38,666 bases of DNA from Novosphingobium panipatense (GTDB lineage Bacteria > Pseudomonadota > Alphaproteobacteria > Sphingomonadales > Sphingomonadaceae), in contig NZ_MSQB01000013.1 in NCBI RefSeq assembly GCF_002149965.1, forward strand, positions 66,986 through 105,651, given 5' to 3'. Shown piece after piece: positions 7,714 through 16,526 of the stretch (its first letter is position 1; the number at the start of each line of letters is the position of its first letter). A model generated the notes under the pieces. That model made no database searches. It saw only the letters and a program-made list of their open reading frames with translations, and was not told the origin of the DNA. Made by a program: the position numbers and the translations under genes.

Positions 7714-9261
7714 CTAGCGGAGCCCGGTCACGCGGTCCATCCACCCGCTGATCGGCCCGGTCGCGGCCAGGAAACGCGCGATCGAATCGACAGCAGCGCG
7801 GTCTTCGGAGGACAGGATCAGCATGGCCGTCGGCCGTGCATCGAGCAGCAGGTTGCCGCCGATCACCGAGAGCTTGAGGCGGCTGTTGCTGCCGGTGAGC
7901 ACATCGCCGGTACGATACCACGTCACCGCAAGCCGCTCGACCCGGCCATTCCCCAGCAGCCTTTCGCTGCGCCCACCGGCGATCTCGGGGCCCGGCGCCT
8001 GCCACGACCAGGCCGTGCCGGGCGTCAGGGCGCCCTGCCCGAAACCGCCCGCCTCGCGGCCCTCGCCCTGCCCGGCATAGAGCGCGACGAAGACATCGAC
8101 ATGGTGTCCGTCATCGTCCGCATAGCGGCCGAGCAGCCGATGGTCGGCCCCTTCCGCGCGCGGTTCCCACCAGATCGCCGGCGTGTAGTCCACGCGCTTC
8201 CAGCCGGGAACGGCAGGCAGGTCGATCCGCGCAGGAAGCGGCGCTGCCAGAGTATCGCCCAGATGCGCCCACCCCTTGGCCGTGACCAGCATCAGCCCCA
8301 GCGCGGCGAGCATGAACACCGGCGCCGCTCTGGCCCTTTCGAGGCGGCCGAGCAGATGCGAACCCGCGATCCGCTCCGCATCGATCATCGGCGCATCGAG
8401 CGGGCGGTCGAAATAGCGCCAGGCCCCCGCGATCACGAGCGCCAGCACCACGGCGAAGAAGACCCAGCCGTAGACGATGTGGTCGAACCCTGCCGCCTTC
8501 TCCACGCCCACGATCTGCGCGGCATAGATCGTGCCCCAGGCCCGCACGCCGTTGGCGAGGATCGGCACCAGCACGCAGGCCACCATCATCGCCGCGCGGC
8601 GGCCCCGGCCGACGAAGCAGACATTGGCCGCCAGCGTGCCGAACGCGATCATGGCGATCAGGAACTTCACACCCGAGCAGGCTTCCGCCACCTCGAAGAG
8701 ACCGGCGGGGGTATCGATGAACACACCGTCCACGGTGGCGGGAATCCCGCTGAGATGCGTGAGGGCCACCGTGATCTTCGCCGTGACGGTCTGGAGAAGT
8801 TCGACGAGTTCCTCTCCCACCGGCACCAGGAAGGCCATGTAGCAGAGCGGAAAGAACAGGCCTGCCGTCACGCGCGGGCCGAGCAGGAGAGGTACGCTCG
8901 CCCCCAGCATGGCCACGGCGCCTGCCTGGCGCGCGAGGTCGAGGCCGGACAATGCGCCCAGCAGCCAGAGGAACGCCGCGCCCGCCATGAGGACGAAGCC
9001 CGGCCACCAGCACAGCGGCTCCAGCCGCGCGAGTTCGCGGCGTCTCTGCCAGACCAGCCACACGAGGATCGGCGGCACCAGCACGATGTGGTTGTAGGTG
9101 GAAATGTCCCACCACTGCCGGGCCATCGCGGTCCAGTCGCCAAAGAACGCCGCGATCAGCAGGGCCGCCACCATGCCCCAGCGGAGCAGCGCCGATCGCC
9201 AGTGCCGCGGCACGTCCTGCCAATCTCGGTGCGATGGCATGGCGGCGGTCTCAGGCGGCAT
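7714..9261 (-). CDS. xrtA: Exosortase A fused to an EpsI domain
   Basis: A 515-residue integral membrane protein. The exosortase core (about 25-300, roughly eight transmembrane segments) shows the catalytic triad of the family: Cys195 in EACSGVKF, Arg240 in NGVRAW and His261 in DHIVYGWVFF. Exosortases are sortase-like transpeptidases that recognise PEP-CTERM tails at the inner membrane. After a further membrane segment, a soluble C-terminal part (about 320-515) resembles EpsI/DUF3485, often fused to or next to EpsH-type exosortases. ATG 9261 is preceded by GGAG about 10 nt upstream. GTG 9270 and ATG 9240 are alternatives. The start overlaps the 3' end of the glycosyltransferase gene, as expected for translational coupling. 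Confidence 0.93.
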   Translation of the reverse strand: MPPETAAMPSHRDWQDVPRHWRSALLRWGMVAALLIAAFFGDWTAMARQWWDISTYNHIVLVPPILVWLVWQRRRELARLEPLCWWPGFVLMAGAAFLWLLGALSGLDLARQAGAVAMLGASVPLLLGPRVTAGLFFPLCYMAFLVPVGEELVELLQTVTAKITVALTHLSGIPATVDGVFIDTPAGLFEVAEACSGVKFLIAMIAFGTLAANVCFVGRGRRAAMMVACVLVPILANGVRAWGTIYAAQIVGVEKAAGFDHIVYGWVFFAVVLALVIAGAWRYFDRPLDAPMIDAERIAGSHLLGRLERARAAPVFMLAALGLMLVTAKGWAHLGDTLAAPLPARIDLPAVPGWKRVDYTPAIWWEPRAEGADHRLLGRYADDDGHHVDVFVALYAGQGEGREAGGFGQGALTPGTAWSWQAPGPEIAGGRSERLLGNGRVERLAVTWYRTGDVLTGSNSRLKLSVIGGNLLLDARPTAMLILSSEDRAAVDSIARFLAATGPISGWMDRVTGLR

Positions 9262-10477
9262 CGGTGGCACTCTCCGGTGTCATGCCCAGGAAGCGCGGCA
9301 GTTCCGCCAGAGCCGCCTCCCAGCCGGCATGCCGGGCTATCCATCGGCGCGCCGCCTGCCCCATCGTCGCAGCCTGTACCCCGTCGCGAGACAAGGCGAT
9401 CGCCGCTTCGGCCAGGGCCGCGTCGCTTTCGGCAATCTGGAAATCGCGGCCGTCCACGGCTTCGATACCCGTGGCCGCCCCCGGCGAGAGCACCACCGGC
9501 AGGCCCATGGCCATGGCTTCCAGCACCTTGTTCTGCACGCCGCGCGCGATTTCCAGCGGCACCAGCGCAAGATCGGCCGCCGCCAGCCAGGGCCGGATAT
9601 CGTCTACCCTGCCCCAGACATGCACGCCGTCGCGGCCATGGCGCGCCAGCAGCGCGGGCGGCGGATTGCGCCCGACGACATGCAGGGATGCACCGGGACA
9701 GCCTGCACGGATCAGCGGCAGAATGCGATCGATCGCCCGCTCCACCGCCGCGATGTTGGGCGCATAGTCCATCTGGCCGGTGAAGACGAGGCGCGGGCCT
9801 TCACCGCCCGCGATGCGCGGTTCTGCCGTCACAGCGGCAGGATCGAACAGGATGCTGTCGATACCGTTGCCCATGGCCGAGACCCTGCAGGCCGGATCGT
9901 CCAGACGTTCTGCAAAAAGCGCCGCCTCGGCCTTGCTCACCAGCAGGGTCCGGTCGGCCTGCCGCGCGATCCGTGCTTCCTCGCCGCGCAGGAGCCGCCC
10001 TTCGCGGCGCTCCATCCAGCTTCGCAAACCCCGGCCCGCGGCGCCGTAAGCCTCGAACTTGGCCGAATCGACATCGACGAGATCGACGAGTACCCGCCCC
10101 CTGAAATTCTGCGGCACATATTGCGCCATCTGGCCCGAGAAAACGAAGATCGTCTCGACGGGGTGATTCTGGAGGACGCTCTCGACCCAGACCGCCATGC
10201 GCGGATCGTGAAAAGCTGTCAGGCTGAGTGGACGCCCGGTAAACAGCGCCTCGATCCCCGCACGCGGCAGGGACTTGCCCCGCGCCAGCAGCAAGTGGCT
10301 TTTCGCCAGCGCCGCCATTTCGCCTTCGCAGGCCTGGTCCCCGGCGTCGTCCGCGAAGCATCCAAGGTGGACCGGCGCGAGTGCGGCCAGCGCCTTCAGC
10401 ACATGGTGCGAGCGGATCTTGTCCCCCCGGTCCGGCGGGAAGGGAATGCGGTGCGCCAGGAACAGGATATCGCCCAT
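9251..10477 (-). CDS. XrtA-associated family-4-like glycosyltransferase
   Basis: A 408-residue GT-B glycosyltransferase. The N-terminus (LFLAHRIPFPPDRGDKIRS) is the hallmark of the sugar transferases found with exosortase A. The C-terminal half has the donor-binding features of glycosyltransferase family 4 (FTGQMDYAPN, later EAMAMGLPVV). It probably adds a sugar to the lipid-linked exopolysaccharide repeat on the cytosolic face. The donor and acceptor sugars are unknown. The start overlaps the stop of the FemAB-like gene by one base (TGATG), and the 3' end overlaps xrtA. Confidence 0.9.
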   Translation of the reverse strand: MGDILFLAHRIPFPPDRGDKIRSHHVLKALAALAPVHLGCFADDAGDQACEGEMAALAKSHLLLARGKSLPRAGIEALFTGRPLSLTAFHDPRMAVWVESVLQNHPVETIFVFSGQMAQYVPQNFRGRVLVDLVDVDSAKFEAYGAAGRGLRSWMERREGRLLRGEEARIARQADRTLLVSKAEAALFAERLDDPACRVSAMGNGIDSILFDPAAVTAEPRIAGGEGPRLVFTGQMDYAPNIAAVERAIDRILPLIRAGCPGASLHVVGRNPPPALLARHGRDGVHVWGRVDDIRPWLAAADLALVPLEIARGVQNKVLEAMAMGLPVVLSPGAATGIEAVDGRDFQIAESDAALAEAAIALSRDGVQAATMGQAARRWIARHAGWEAALAELPRFLGMTPESATDAA

Positions 10478-11553
10478 CAGCCGATGCCGCGCGCGATTAG
10501 CGGGCCGAGCCGGTTCGCCACGGCAAGCGGCAGGCGCTGCCAGAGCCTGATCTGGAGAGAGAGCTTCGCGCTGGCCGGATCGGCCTCGCGCTTTGCGGCA
10601 CCGGGCGCGGTCCAGGCCGCGTAAGTCAGCGGTTCAGGCTCGAAGCCCCAGTTGCGCTTGAAATGGTAGGCCCCGCTGCCGGTCTTGGAGCGGCCGAAGT
10701 CGAACACCGCGCACCCGCGCCGCCGCGCATGGAGCATGAGTTCGTAGTACATGCGGTCATTGGCGCGAAGCGCGCGCGCTTCCTTGGTGCCGCCGCCCCA
10801 GTAAGGCATGGCTGCAAGCCGGTGATAGAGCGTGATGACGCTGGCGACCGGCCGCCCCCGATGGCGCACGGTCAGCACATCGGCATCCCCGCCGAAAGCA
10901 TCGAGCACGGCGTCGAGCAGGCCGCGCGGAAACACCGGGGTGCCGAGATTGCGATAGCTTTCCGCGAAGACGGCATAGTGCGCGGCGCGGTCGCGTTCGG
11001 CTGTGCCGATCTCCACTTCGAGATCGTTGGCCAGGGCCTTGCGCACTTCGGCGCGCTGCTTGCGGGGAATCTGAGCCAGTTGCGCCTCGTCGTCGGCCGC
11101 CAGCGGGCGCGCGAAGTTGCAATGGCTTTCGCTGCGAAGCGCCCAGCCCGCCCGCGCGCCGGGCAGGACCCCGCCGCGCAACTCGATGGCCGGGCAGGAC
11201 TGGCGCAACGCCAGTTCCTCCAGCGCCGCGAAGAGCGCGTCGCAATCGGCGCCCTCTTCCGTCAGCAGCCCGCCGCCGACCGCAAAGCCGGACGAGGCGA
11301 GCAGGCGGCCGAAGACCGGCGAATGAATGGCATCGAGCGGCAGGAAAGCGCGGATCTCGCCCTGCCGTTCCTCGATCAGCGCCAGAGCGCGATTGCCGGT
11401 GGCCTTGGCCACCGAGACGAACCAGGCCGGGCGATGAAACGGCGTCGCCTGTGCGTGGCGGGCCACGAACCGCTCCAGCCGCGCCACTTCGCCCGCGTCG
11501 GCAAGATCGACCAGCCGCACCGCGCCCCCGGCAAGAGCGAAAGGCGCGTTCAT
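10477..11553 (-). CDS. FemAB-like protein of the XrtA system
   Basis: A 358-residue protein made of two GNAT-like halves as in FemA/FemB/FemX. The C-terminal half contains the pattern MPYWGGGTKEARALRANDRM, then FDFGRSK and a KRNWGF segment, typical of the FemAB proteins linked to exosortase A. FemABX enzymes transfer aminoacyl groups to cell-wall precursors. Here a glycan or lipid-linked precursor is a more likely acceptor, which is inference. It overlaps the deacetylase gene by 4 nt (ATGA) and the glycosyltransferase gene by 1 nt. A second, divergent FemAB/GNAT-like gene lies at 21689-22705. Confidence 0.88.
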   Translation of the reverse strand: MNAPFALAGGAVRLVDLADAGEVARLERFVARHAQATPFHRPAWFVSVAKATGNRALALIEERQGEIRAFLPLDAIHSPVFGRLLASSGFAVGGGLLTEEGADCDALFAALEELALRQSCPAIELRGGVLPGARAGWALRSESHCNFARPLAADDEAQLAQIPRKQRAEVRKALANDLEVEIGTAERDRAAHYAVFAESYRNLGTPVFPRGLLDAVLDAFGGDADVLTVRHRGRPVASVITLYHRLAAMPYWGGGTKEARALRANDRMYYELMLHARRRGCAVFDFGRSKTGSGAYHFKRNWGFEPEPLTYAAWTAPGAAKREADPASAKLSLQIRLWQRLPLAVANRLGPLIARGIG

Positions 11554-12431
11554 GCCGCCAGGGCTTGCGCGAGCGGGATGGCGCGCGCAGCCTCACGCAC
11601 GGCGAGTTCGTCCATCCGTCCCCAGCGGAAATCACCGACCAGCTGACGCAGCTTGCCCGCCATCACGCCGAGATTGGTGTAATGGCGCAGACGCGAGCGC
11701 AGCGGCGCATCGGCAACGCGCGGGTGGTCGGGATCGATCTCCCAGGGGTGGAAATAGAATACCGCGGGGCGCCCCTCGGCGTTCACCTGCCGGATCGCCC
11801 AGCGCGAAAATCCATAAGGCAGCACCCGGAAGAAGCCGCCCCCGCCCGCCGCCAGACGCCGACCGGCGAACCTTGCAGTCGTCACCGGGATTTCCACCAG
11901 CGGACTGTCCGGCAAGGGATTGAACGCAAAACGCGGCGCCTCGCGCCAGCCGTAGTGGTCGTGCGCGATCGGCGCGACGCTGGAACTATAGGCATAGCCC
12001 TGCTCGGCCAGCACATCGAAAGCCCAGGGCGTGCGCGCGTCGATGGAGAAGCTGGGCGCGCGGTAGCCGCTCACCTGCACTCCGGCGGCATCCTCGATCG
12101 CCTTGCGGCTCATGTCGAGGTCGCGGGAGAAAGTGGGCGCATCCATGCGGAACACGCGCTCGTGGTCCCAGCCGTGGCTGGCCATTTCGTGCCCTGCCTC
12201 GGCAATGCGGCGCAGCAGCCGGGGATGGCGCACGGCGACCCAACCGAGCGTGAAGAACGTGCCCTCGACCCCGGCGGCATCGAACAGCGCCAGGATATCG
12301 TCGCAATTGCGCTCCACCCGCGTGCGGATCGCGGGCCAGTCCGCCCGGTCGATCACCGTTTCGAAGGCGCCGACCTGGAACCAGTCCTCGACATCGACCG
12401 AAAGGCCGTTGATGAGCCGGGTATCGTTCAT
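11550..12431 (-). CDS. XrtA-associated polysaccharide deacetylase (NodB family)
   Basis: A 293-residue NodB-homology deacetylase. The metal-site motifs are present: SVDVEDWF (11-18, with Asp13 as catalytic base and Asp16), SHGWDH for the zinc histidines, and YRAPSFSI. No signal peptide is visible, which is usual for the exosortase-associated subgroup. It probably removes N-acetyl groups from an amino sugar of the exopolysaccharide or its lipid-linked precursor. It follows the ATPase gene after 37 bp and overlaps the FemAB-like gene downstream by 4 nt. Confidence 0.93.
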   Translation of the reverse strand: MNDTRLINGLSVDVEDWFQVGAFETVIDRADWPAIRTRVERNCDDILALFDAAGVEGTFFTLGWVAVRHPRLLRRIAEAGHEMASHGWDHERVFRMDAPTFSRDLDMSRKAIEDAAGVQVSGYRAPSFSIDARTPWAFDVLAEQGYAYSSSVAPIAHDHYGWREAPRFAFNPLPDSPLVEIPVTTARFAGRRLAAGGGGFFRVLPYGFSRWAIRQVNAEGRPAVFYFHPWEIDPDHPRVADAPLRSRLRHYTNLGVMAGKLRQLVGDFRWGRMDELAVREAARAIPLAQALAA

Positions 12432-12468
12432 GGCCGTCCCTCCTTGCAGGCCGACTGCAGGATGCGCG

Positions 12469-13686
12469 TCAGGCCGCCTGACGCTGCCCCTGCCCGCCTT
12501 CGAACCATTCGATCAGCATCGTCAGGGTGTGGCGCAAGGTGCGTTCCTGCTCTTCCAGACGGGCCTCCAGCTGCGAGGTGCGGGCCGCGGACTGGGCCAG
12601 CTGGTCCAGCAGGGCTTCCACGCGGGGATCCTCACCCGCAGCGACGGTGTCCTTCTGCCGCTCGACATTGGCCGCCAGTTCGAGAACGGCGTGCTGCAGC
12701 TCGTCGATCTGCGAATCGCGATCCGCCAGCGCCGCCTCGATCAGGGCCATGGCCGCCTTGGCATCAAGGGAATCGACGGGGAGCGCATCGACAGGGCGCG
12801 CTGGTGCCTGCCCGCTCGGGGCAGCCATCGCGACCTCGGCAACCGGCTCGCTCGGGCAGACCAGGGTGCGGGTACCGTCCTCGTCCAGTTCGCCGAGCAC
12901 TTCGTGCAGCATGTCCAGGTCGATCAGCGAGCGCTGCTCCACCGCGCCGAGCAGCAGCAGGCGGTTGACGATCTGGTTGATCCGGCGCGGAATGCCGCCG
13001 GTCGCTTCATGCGCTTCGGCGAAGACGCGCTGGTCGAAGCCGGGATTGCCCTTCCAGCCCACGCAGTTCAGGCGGTGCTCGACATAGGCCTGCACCTCGC
13101 GCGGCTCCATCGCCGTCAGGTGATGGGTGGCAATCACGCGCTGGCGAAGCTGTTCGAGCAGCGGGCTCTCCAGCAGGGTCGCGCGGAATTCCGGCTGGCC
13201 CAGCAGCAGGGTCTGGAGCAGCGGGTGCGAGCCGAGCTGGAAGTTCGACAGCATGCGCAGCTCCTCGACCGCGTCGATCGCCAGGTTCTGCGCCTCGTCC
13301 ACGATCAGCAGGCAGCGGCGGCCCGCGCGGGCCTCGGCATGGAGGAAGCCCTCGATCGCGCCGAGCGCCGAGGCCTTGTCATGCCCGGCCACCGGCAGCC
13401 CGAAGGCCTGCGCCACGACATGGACGATCGCCTCGCCGTCCAGCGCGCTGGTGACGATGCAGGCGGCGGTAAGCCGCGCCGGGTCGATCGAGGCCATCAG
13501 GTGCGAGACGAGCGTGGACTTGCCCGCGCCGACTTCACCGGTGATGACCACGAAGCCCTCACCCTGCGCCAGGCCGTAGCCGAGATAGGACAGCGCCTTG
13601 CGGTGCGTCGCGCTCTCAAAATAGAACGTCGGATCGGGCGTCAGCTGGAAAGGCCGGCCCTCGAACCCGTAGAATTGGTCGAACAT
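12469..13686 (-). CDS. XrtA-associated AAA ATPase (ExeA/GspA-like)
   Basis: A 405-residue protein that begins MFDQFYGFEGRPFQLTPDP, the standard start of this family and of ExeA-type ATPases. Walker A GEVGAGKST is at 50-58 and the Walker B region is LLIVDEAQNL. After the ATPase core (to about 280), a variable linker is followed by a coiled-coil-like C-terminus rich in Glu, Gln and Leu. It may power or organise assembly of the export machinery. A clear GGAG lies 10 nt before ATG 13686. The frame is open six codons further upstream, but those codons lack a ribosome binding site and would overlap the beta-barrel gene. Confidence 0.92.
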   Translation of the reverse strand: MFDQFYGFEGRPFQLTPDPTFYFESATHRKALSYLGYGLAQGEGFVVITGEVGAGKSTLVSHLMASIDPARLTAACIVTSALDGEAIVHVVAQAFGLPVAGHDKASALGAIEGFLHAEARAGRRCLLIVDEAQNLAIDAVEELRMLSNFQLGSHPLLQTLLLGQPEFRATLLESPLLEQLRQRVIATHHLTAMEPREVQAYVEHRLNCVGWKGNPGFDQRVFAEAHEATGGIPRRINQIVNRLLLLGAVEQRSLIDLDMLHEVLGELDEDGTRTLVCPSEPVAEVAMAAPSGQAPARPVDALPVDSLDAKAAMALIEAALADRDSQIDELQHAVLELAANVERQKDTVAAGEDPRVEALLDQLAQSAARTSQLEARLEEQERTLRHTLTMLIEWFEGGQGQRQAA

Positions 13687-13704
13687 CCCTGCTCTCCTTC
13701 GCAA

Positions 13705-15432
13705 TCAGAAGCTGTAGCGCAAGCCCGCCAGGGCGGACGCAGTCCAGTAGTCGTCGTAAAGCGGATCGTCACGGGTCGTCCCGTCGATGCCGAGGGCTAC
13801 GCTCGCACGCAGGCGGCGGGCCAACATGCGGTAGTAGCCAAGCGTGGCGCCATAGCCCGAAACGTTGCCGGTCAGGGCATCGCTGCTGCTCAGCCAGTTG
13901 GCGTAGACATTGGCCGACCAGCCCGCATCACGACCAAGCTCGCCGCTGAGATAGGCGGCGATCCACCAGTTCTCATCGACCACGCCATCGGCGGCGGCCA
14001 GCACGGTGTTGCGCCCGGCGATGAAATCGCGCCGGTCGTAGCCGGCGCCGATCCCGGCATTCAGGTGGCCGATCTCGCGCGAATAGCTCGCGGCGATGCC
14101 GCGTCCGCGATAGACCGCCGAGCGCACCGAGCCGAGCGCGCCCGACAGGCAGTTGTTGCCGTCGAGCGAGATCACGCAGCCGCGCAATTCGCCGGTCACG
14201 GGGTCCCGCACGGCCACGAAGTCGTTCGGCAACTGGTCGAGCGCACGGTTCAGCTGTCCGCCGAAACCGCTGATGCTGTCGTAGACGCCGACGCTCAACT
14301 GGCTGCGATCGTCAGGGGCGTAAGCCAGCGTGCCGCCGAAGCTGGTCGAGCCGTAGCGGCGACCGATATGGGCGGACAGTGACGTGCGGCGGCTGGGGCG
14401 CCACATGACGGCGACGTCCCAGAGCAACCCGCTGACATCGTAGGACAGTTCGCGCGGCGCGCCCTTGTCGGTAACGTAGCGTCCGTCGCGGCCGACCACC
14501 GGATTGCCGTCTGCATCGCGCAGGGCATCGCGGCTGGAGACTTCGACATCCTCGTAGCCGATGGCGCCCACGACCTGCACGGTGCGGCTGACAGGAACCG
14601 TCACTAGGGCGCGCGCCTGCATGTCGCGCACGCGCTGGTCGAGGTTGGAGACGTCCTCCTGATAGAAGCTGCCCGCAACCCCGAGGCCCACCGGGGCGAC
14701 CACATGCGGCGCGACCCCGGCCTGGATGTCGGCCATCTGGCTCACGCTCTTGTCGAACAGGTCCGCCGCAGCGCCGCCGGGCACGGCGACATAGGCGTCG
14801 GGCTGCTCGACCTTGGTGAAACCGGCGCGGTAGTTGGCGGAAAGGTCGATGTCCCCCGCGCGGGTCTTGAACGAGGGGCCGCCGTAGACCGAATAGATAT
14901 TGGTGCGGGTATCGTCGTCCAACAGCCCGCCCGACAGGGCCGAGCCACCGTTCTCGACGCGGGCCTGGGTGGCAAGCGCACCCGCCTCGAACGTCAGGCC
15001 CGGCGTGATCGTGGCGTAGCCGCGCACCAGACCGCTGATCGCATCGCCGCTGCGCGCCTTCTTGCCCCAGCCGATATAGCGCTCATAGCGCACCGAGGCG
15101 GACACCGCATTGTTGCGCCCGGAAATCCCCGCGTCCACGCCCGCCGCAAGCTGGGTATAAGTCAGCACGTCATTGCCCGGCGAAAGCTGCGCATCGACGA
15201 TCTGGTCGATCTCTATGTAAGGCGTCACTTCCAGACGGCGCGAACCCTTGCCGCCGCGGCCGGACTTGCGCTGTGCGTCGCCGCCGTCGGCAGGTGCAGC
15301 CGCCTCATCCGAAGCGCTGCCGACCTGGTCGTAGCCCATGGTCTGCGCCTGCACGGGCGGCGCGGCCACGGCGGCCAGCGCCGTCGCGAGCGTCACAGTG
15401 CTCAATCCACTCAATTTCATCTGACGGGACAT
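13705..15432 (-). CDS. Outer-membrane beta-barrel protein of the PEP-CTERM/XrtA system
   Basis: About 575 residues. A signal peptide (MKLSGLSTVTLATALAAVAAPPVQAQ, cleavage after AQA or VQAQ) precedes a Gly/Ala-rich linker and a long run of alternating amphipathic strands. The protein ends GLRYSF, with the terminal Phe used for outer-membrane insertion. In exosortase A loci this family is thought to form an outer-membrane component of exopolysaccharide export. Start candidates are ATG 15435, 15432 and 15420. The first two overlap the kinase stop (ATGATG), and 15420 gives the tidiest signal peptide. An open frame continues to 15960 but only as a shadow of the kinase gene. Confidence 0.88.
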   Translation of the reverse strand: MSRQMKLSGLSTVTLATALAAVAAPPVQAQTMGYDQVGSASDEAAAPADGGDAQRKSGRGGKGSRRLEVTPYIEIDQIVDAQLSPGNDVLTYTQLAAGVDAGISGRNNAVSASVRYERYIGWGKKARSGDAISGLVRGYATITPGLTFEAGALATQARVENGGSALSGGLLDDDTRTNIYSVYGGPSFKTRAGDIDLSANYRAGFTKVEQPDAYVAVPGGAAADLFDKSVSQMADIQAGVAPHVVAPVGLGVAGSFYQEDVSNLDQRVRDMQARALVTVPVSRTVQVVGAIGYEDVEVSSRDALRDADGNPVVGRDGRYVTDKGAPRELSYDVSGLLWDVAVMWRPSRRTSLSAHIGRRYGSTSFGGTLAYAPDDRSQLSVGVYDSISGFGGQLNRALDQLPNDFVAVRDPVTGELRGCVISLDGNNCLSGALGSVRSAVYRGRGIAASYSREIGHLNAGIGAGYDRRDFIAGRNTVLAAADGVVDENWWIAAYLSGELGRDAGWSANVYANWLSSSDALTGNVSGYGATLGYYRMLARRLRASVALGIDGTTRDDPLYDDYWTASALAGLRYSF

Positions 15433-16517
15433 CATCCCTTGTAACCGTAATAGGAGCCGAAGCGGCGGCCGCTCGGGCTGAACTGCGCGTCGTTTAGCAG
15501 GAGCTGCACGTTGGGGCAGGCATTCAGGAGCGAGATCGCGTCTTCCAGCGCGCCCTGCCCGGTCCGATCGGCGCGGACGATGACCACGGTCTGGCCGACA
15601 TATTTGGCCAGCTCGGCAGCGGGAGAGGCCGCCAGCGCAGGCGGCGAATCGAAGATCACCATGCGGTTCGGCGCGTTCTCGGTAAGCTGCTCCAGCACCC
15701 GCGCGGTGCGCGAGGAGGCAAGGTACTCGCTGTCGTTGATCGTCGCATCGCCTGCGGGCATCACCCAGAGGCCTGAAATATCGGTGCCGAGCACGCAGGC
15801 GGCCGGATCGATCGTCTCGTCCATCAGCGCGTCCATCAGGCCCGGCCCGCCCGGCAGCCCCAGCGCGGAGAGGATCGAGGGCTTGGCGAAGTCGGCATCG
15901 ACCAGCAGGACCTCGCTCTCCTTTTCGGCGGCGATCGAGAGGGCGAGGTTCAGCGCGCAATACGTCTTGCCCTCGCCGGGGTGCGGAGAGCTGATGAGGA
16001 TGCGCTGCGCGGCGGCCCCGGCGCCCTGACGGCGCAAGTCCCCGGCCTGGACCAGAAGCTGGCGCTTCACGATGCGGAATTCCTCCAGCAGCGTGGTGAC
16101 GGCGCCTTCGGGCACGATCAGGCCCTGCTCGCGCAGATGCTCGCGGTCCACCGGATGATGCGCGCCGGTGAAGGCGGCGGCGACCTGCGGCTCCGCCGTA
16201 GCTGGGAACTCGGCAAGCGTCTCGGCCGGGCTTTCGGGTCCAACGCCCGCCGGAGGTGCGAAAGGCGGCGCGAAGGGCGCAGGCGCGGCAGGTTCGGCGG
16301 CGGGCGGAACGGCGGGAGTGGCCACCTTGCGTACCGGCTCTGCGGGCAGCGGCCCGGGCCGCGCGATTATCGCGTTGAAATCGAAGTGTCCGGCGGCGCG
16401 CTCGATCAGCGACTTGCCCGCAGCGCGGGTGCCGTCCGATCCGGCTTCTTCATGGCCTTCCCGGTCATGGTCTTCAGCGCCCTGGCCCGAAAACGGCATC
16501 TTGCTGTGCTGGGTCAT
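15432..16517 (-). CDS. XrtA-associated tyrosine autokinase (CpsD/CapB family)
   Basis: A 361-residue cytosolic bacterial tyrosine kinase. The N-terminal 115 residues are acidic, then Pro/Ala-rich and probably disordered. The kinase core has Walker A SSPHPGEGKT (176-185), a second Walker motif LLVDADF and VIFDSPP. The C-terminus carries the tyrosine cluster GSYYGYKG expected to be autophosphorylated. Such kinases work with a separate Wzz-type adaptor to set polymer length, and that adaptor is the next gene upstream (16527-18047). ATG 16517 is favoured over GTG 16520 because GAGGA is 8 nt upstream. Confidence 0.92.
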   Translation of the reverse strand: MTQHSKMPFSGQGAEDHDREGHEEAGSDGTRAAGKSLIERAAGHFDFNAIIARPGPLPAEPVRKVATPAVPPAAEPAAPAPFAPPFAPPAGVGPESPAETLAEFPATAEPQVAAAFTGAHHPVDREHLREQGLIVPEGAVTTLLEEFRIVKRQLLVQAGDLRRQGAGAAAQRILISSPHPGEGKTYCALNLALSIAAEKESEVLLVDADFAKPSILSALGLPGGPGLMDALMDETIDPAACVLGTDISGLWVMPAGDATINDSEYLASSRTARVLEQLTENAPNRMVIFDSPPALAASPAAELAKYVGQTVVIVRADRTGQGALEDAISLLNACPNVQLLLNDAQFSPSGRRFGSYYGYKG

Positions 16518-16526
16518 CACCGTTCC

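Noticed and set aside
7703..8005. N-terminal extension of the amidotransferase
   Set aside because: It would overlap the exosortase gene and would hide the nucleophilic Cys2.
8101..9783. Long plus-strand open frame opposite the exosortase and glycosyltransferase genes (560 codons)
   Set aside because: Arg/Pro/His-rich shadow translation without motifs; crosses the boundary of two real minus-strand genes.
12103..14382. Long plus-strand open frame opposite the deacetylase, ATPase and beta-barrel genes (759 codons)
   Set aside because: Spans parts of three well-supported minus-strand genes and shows no recognisable domain.
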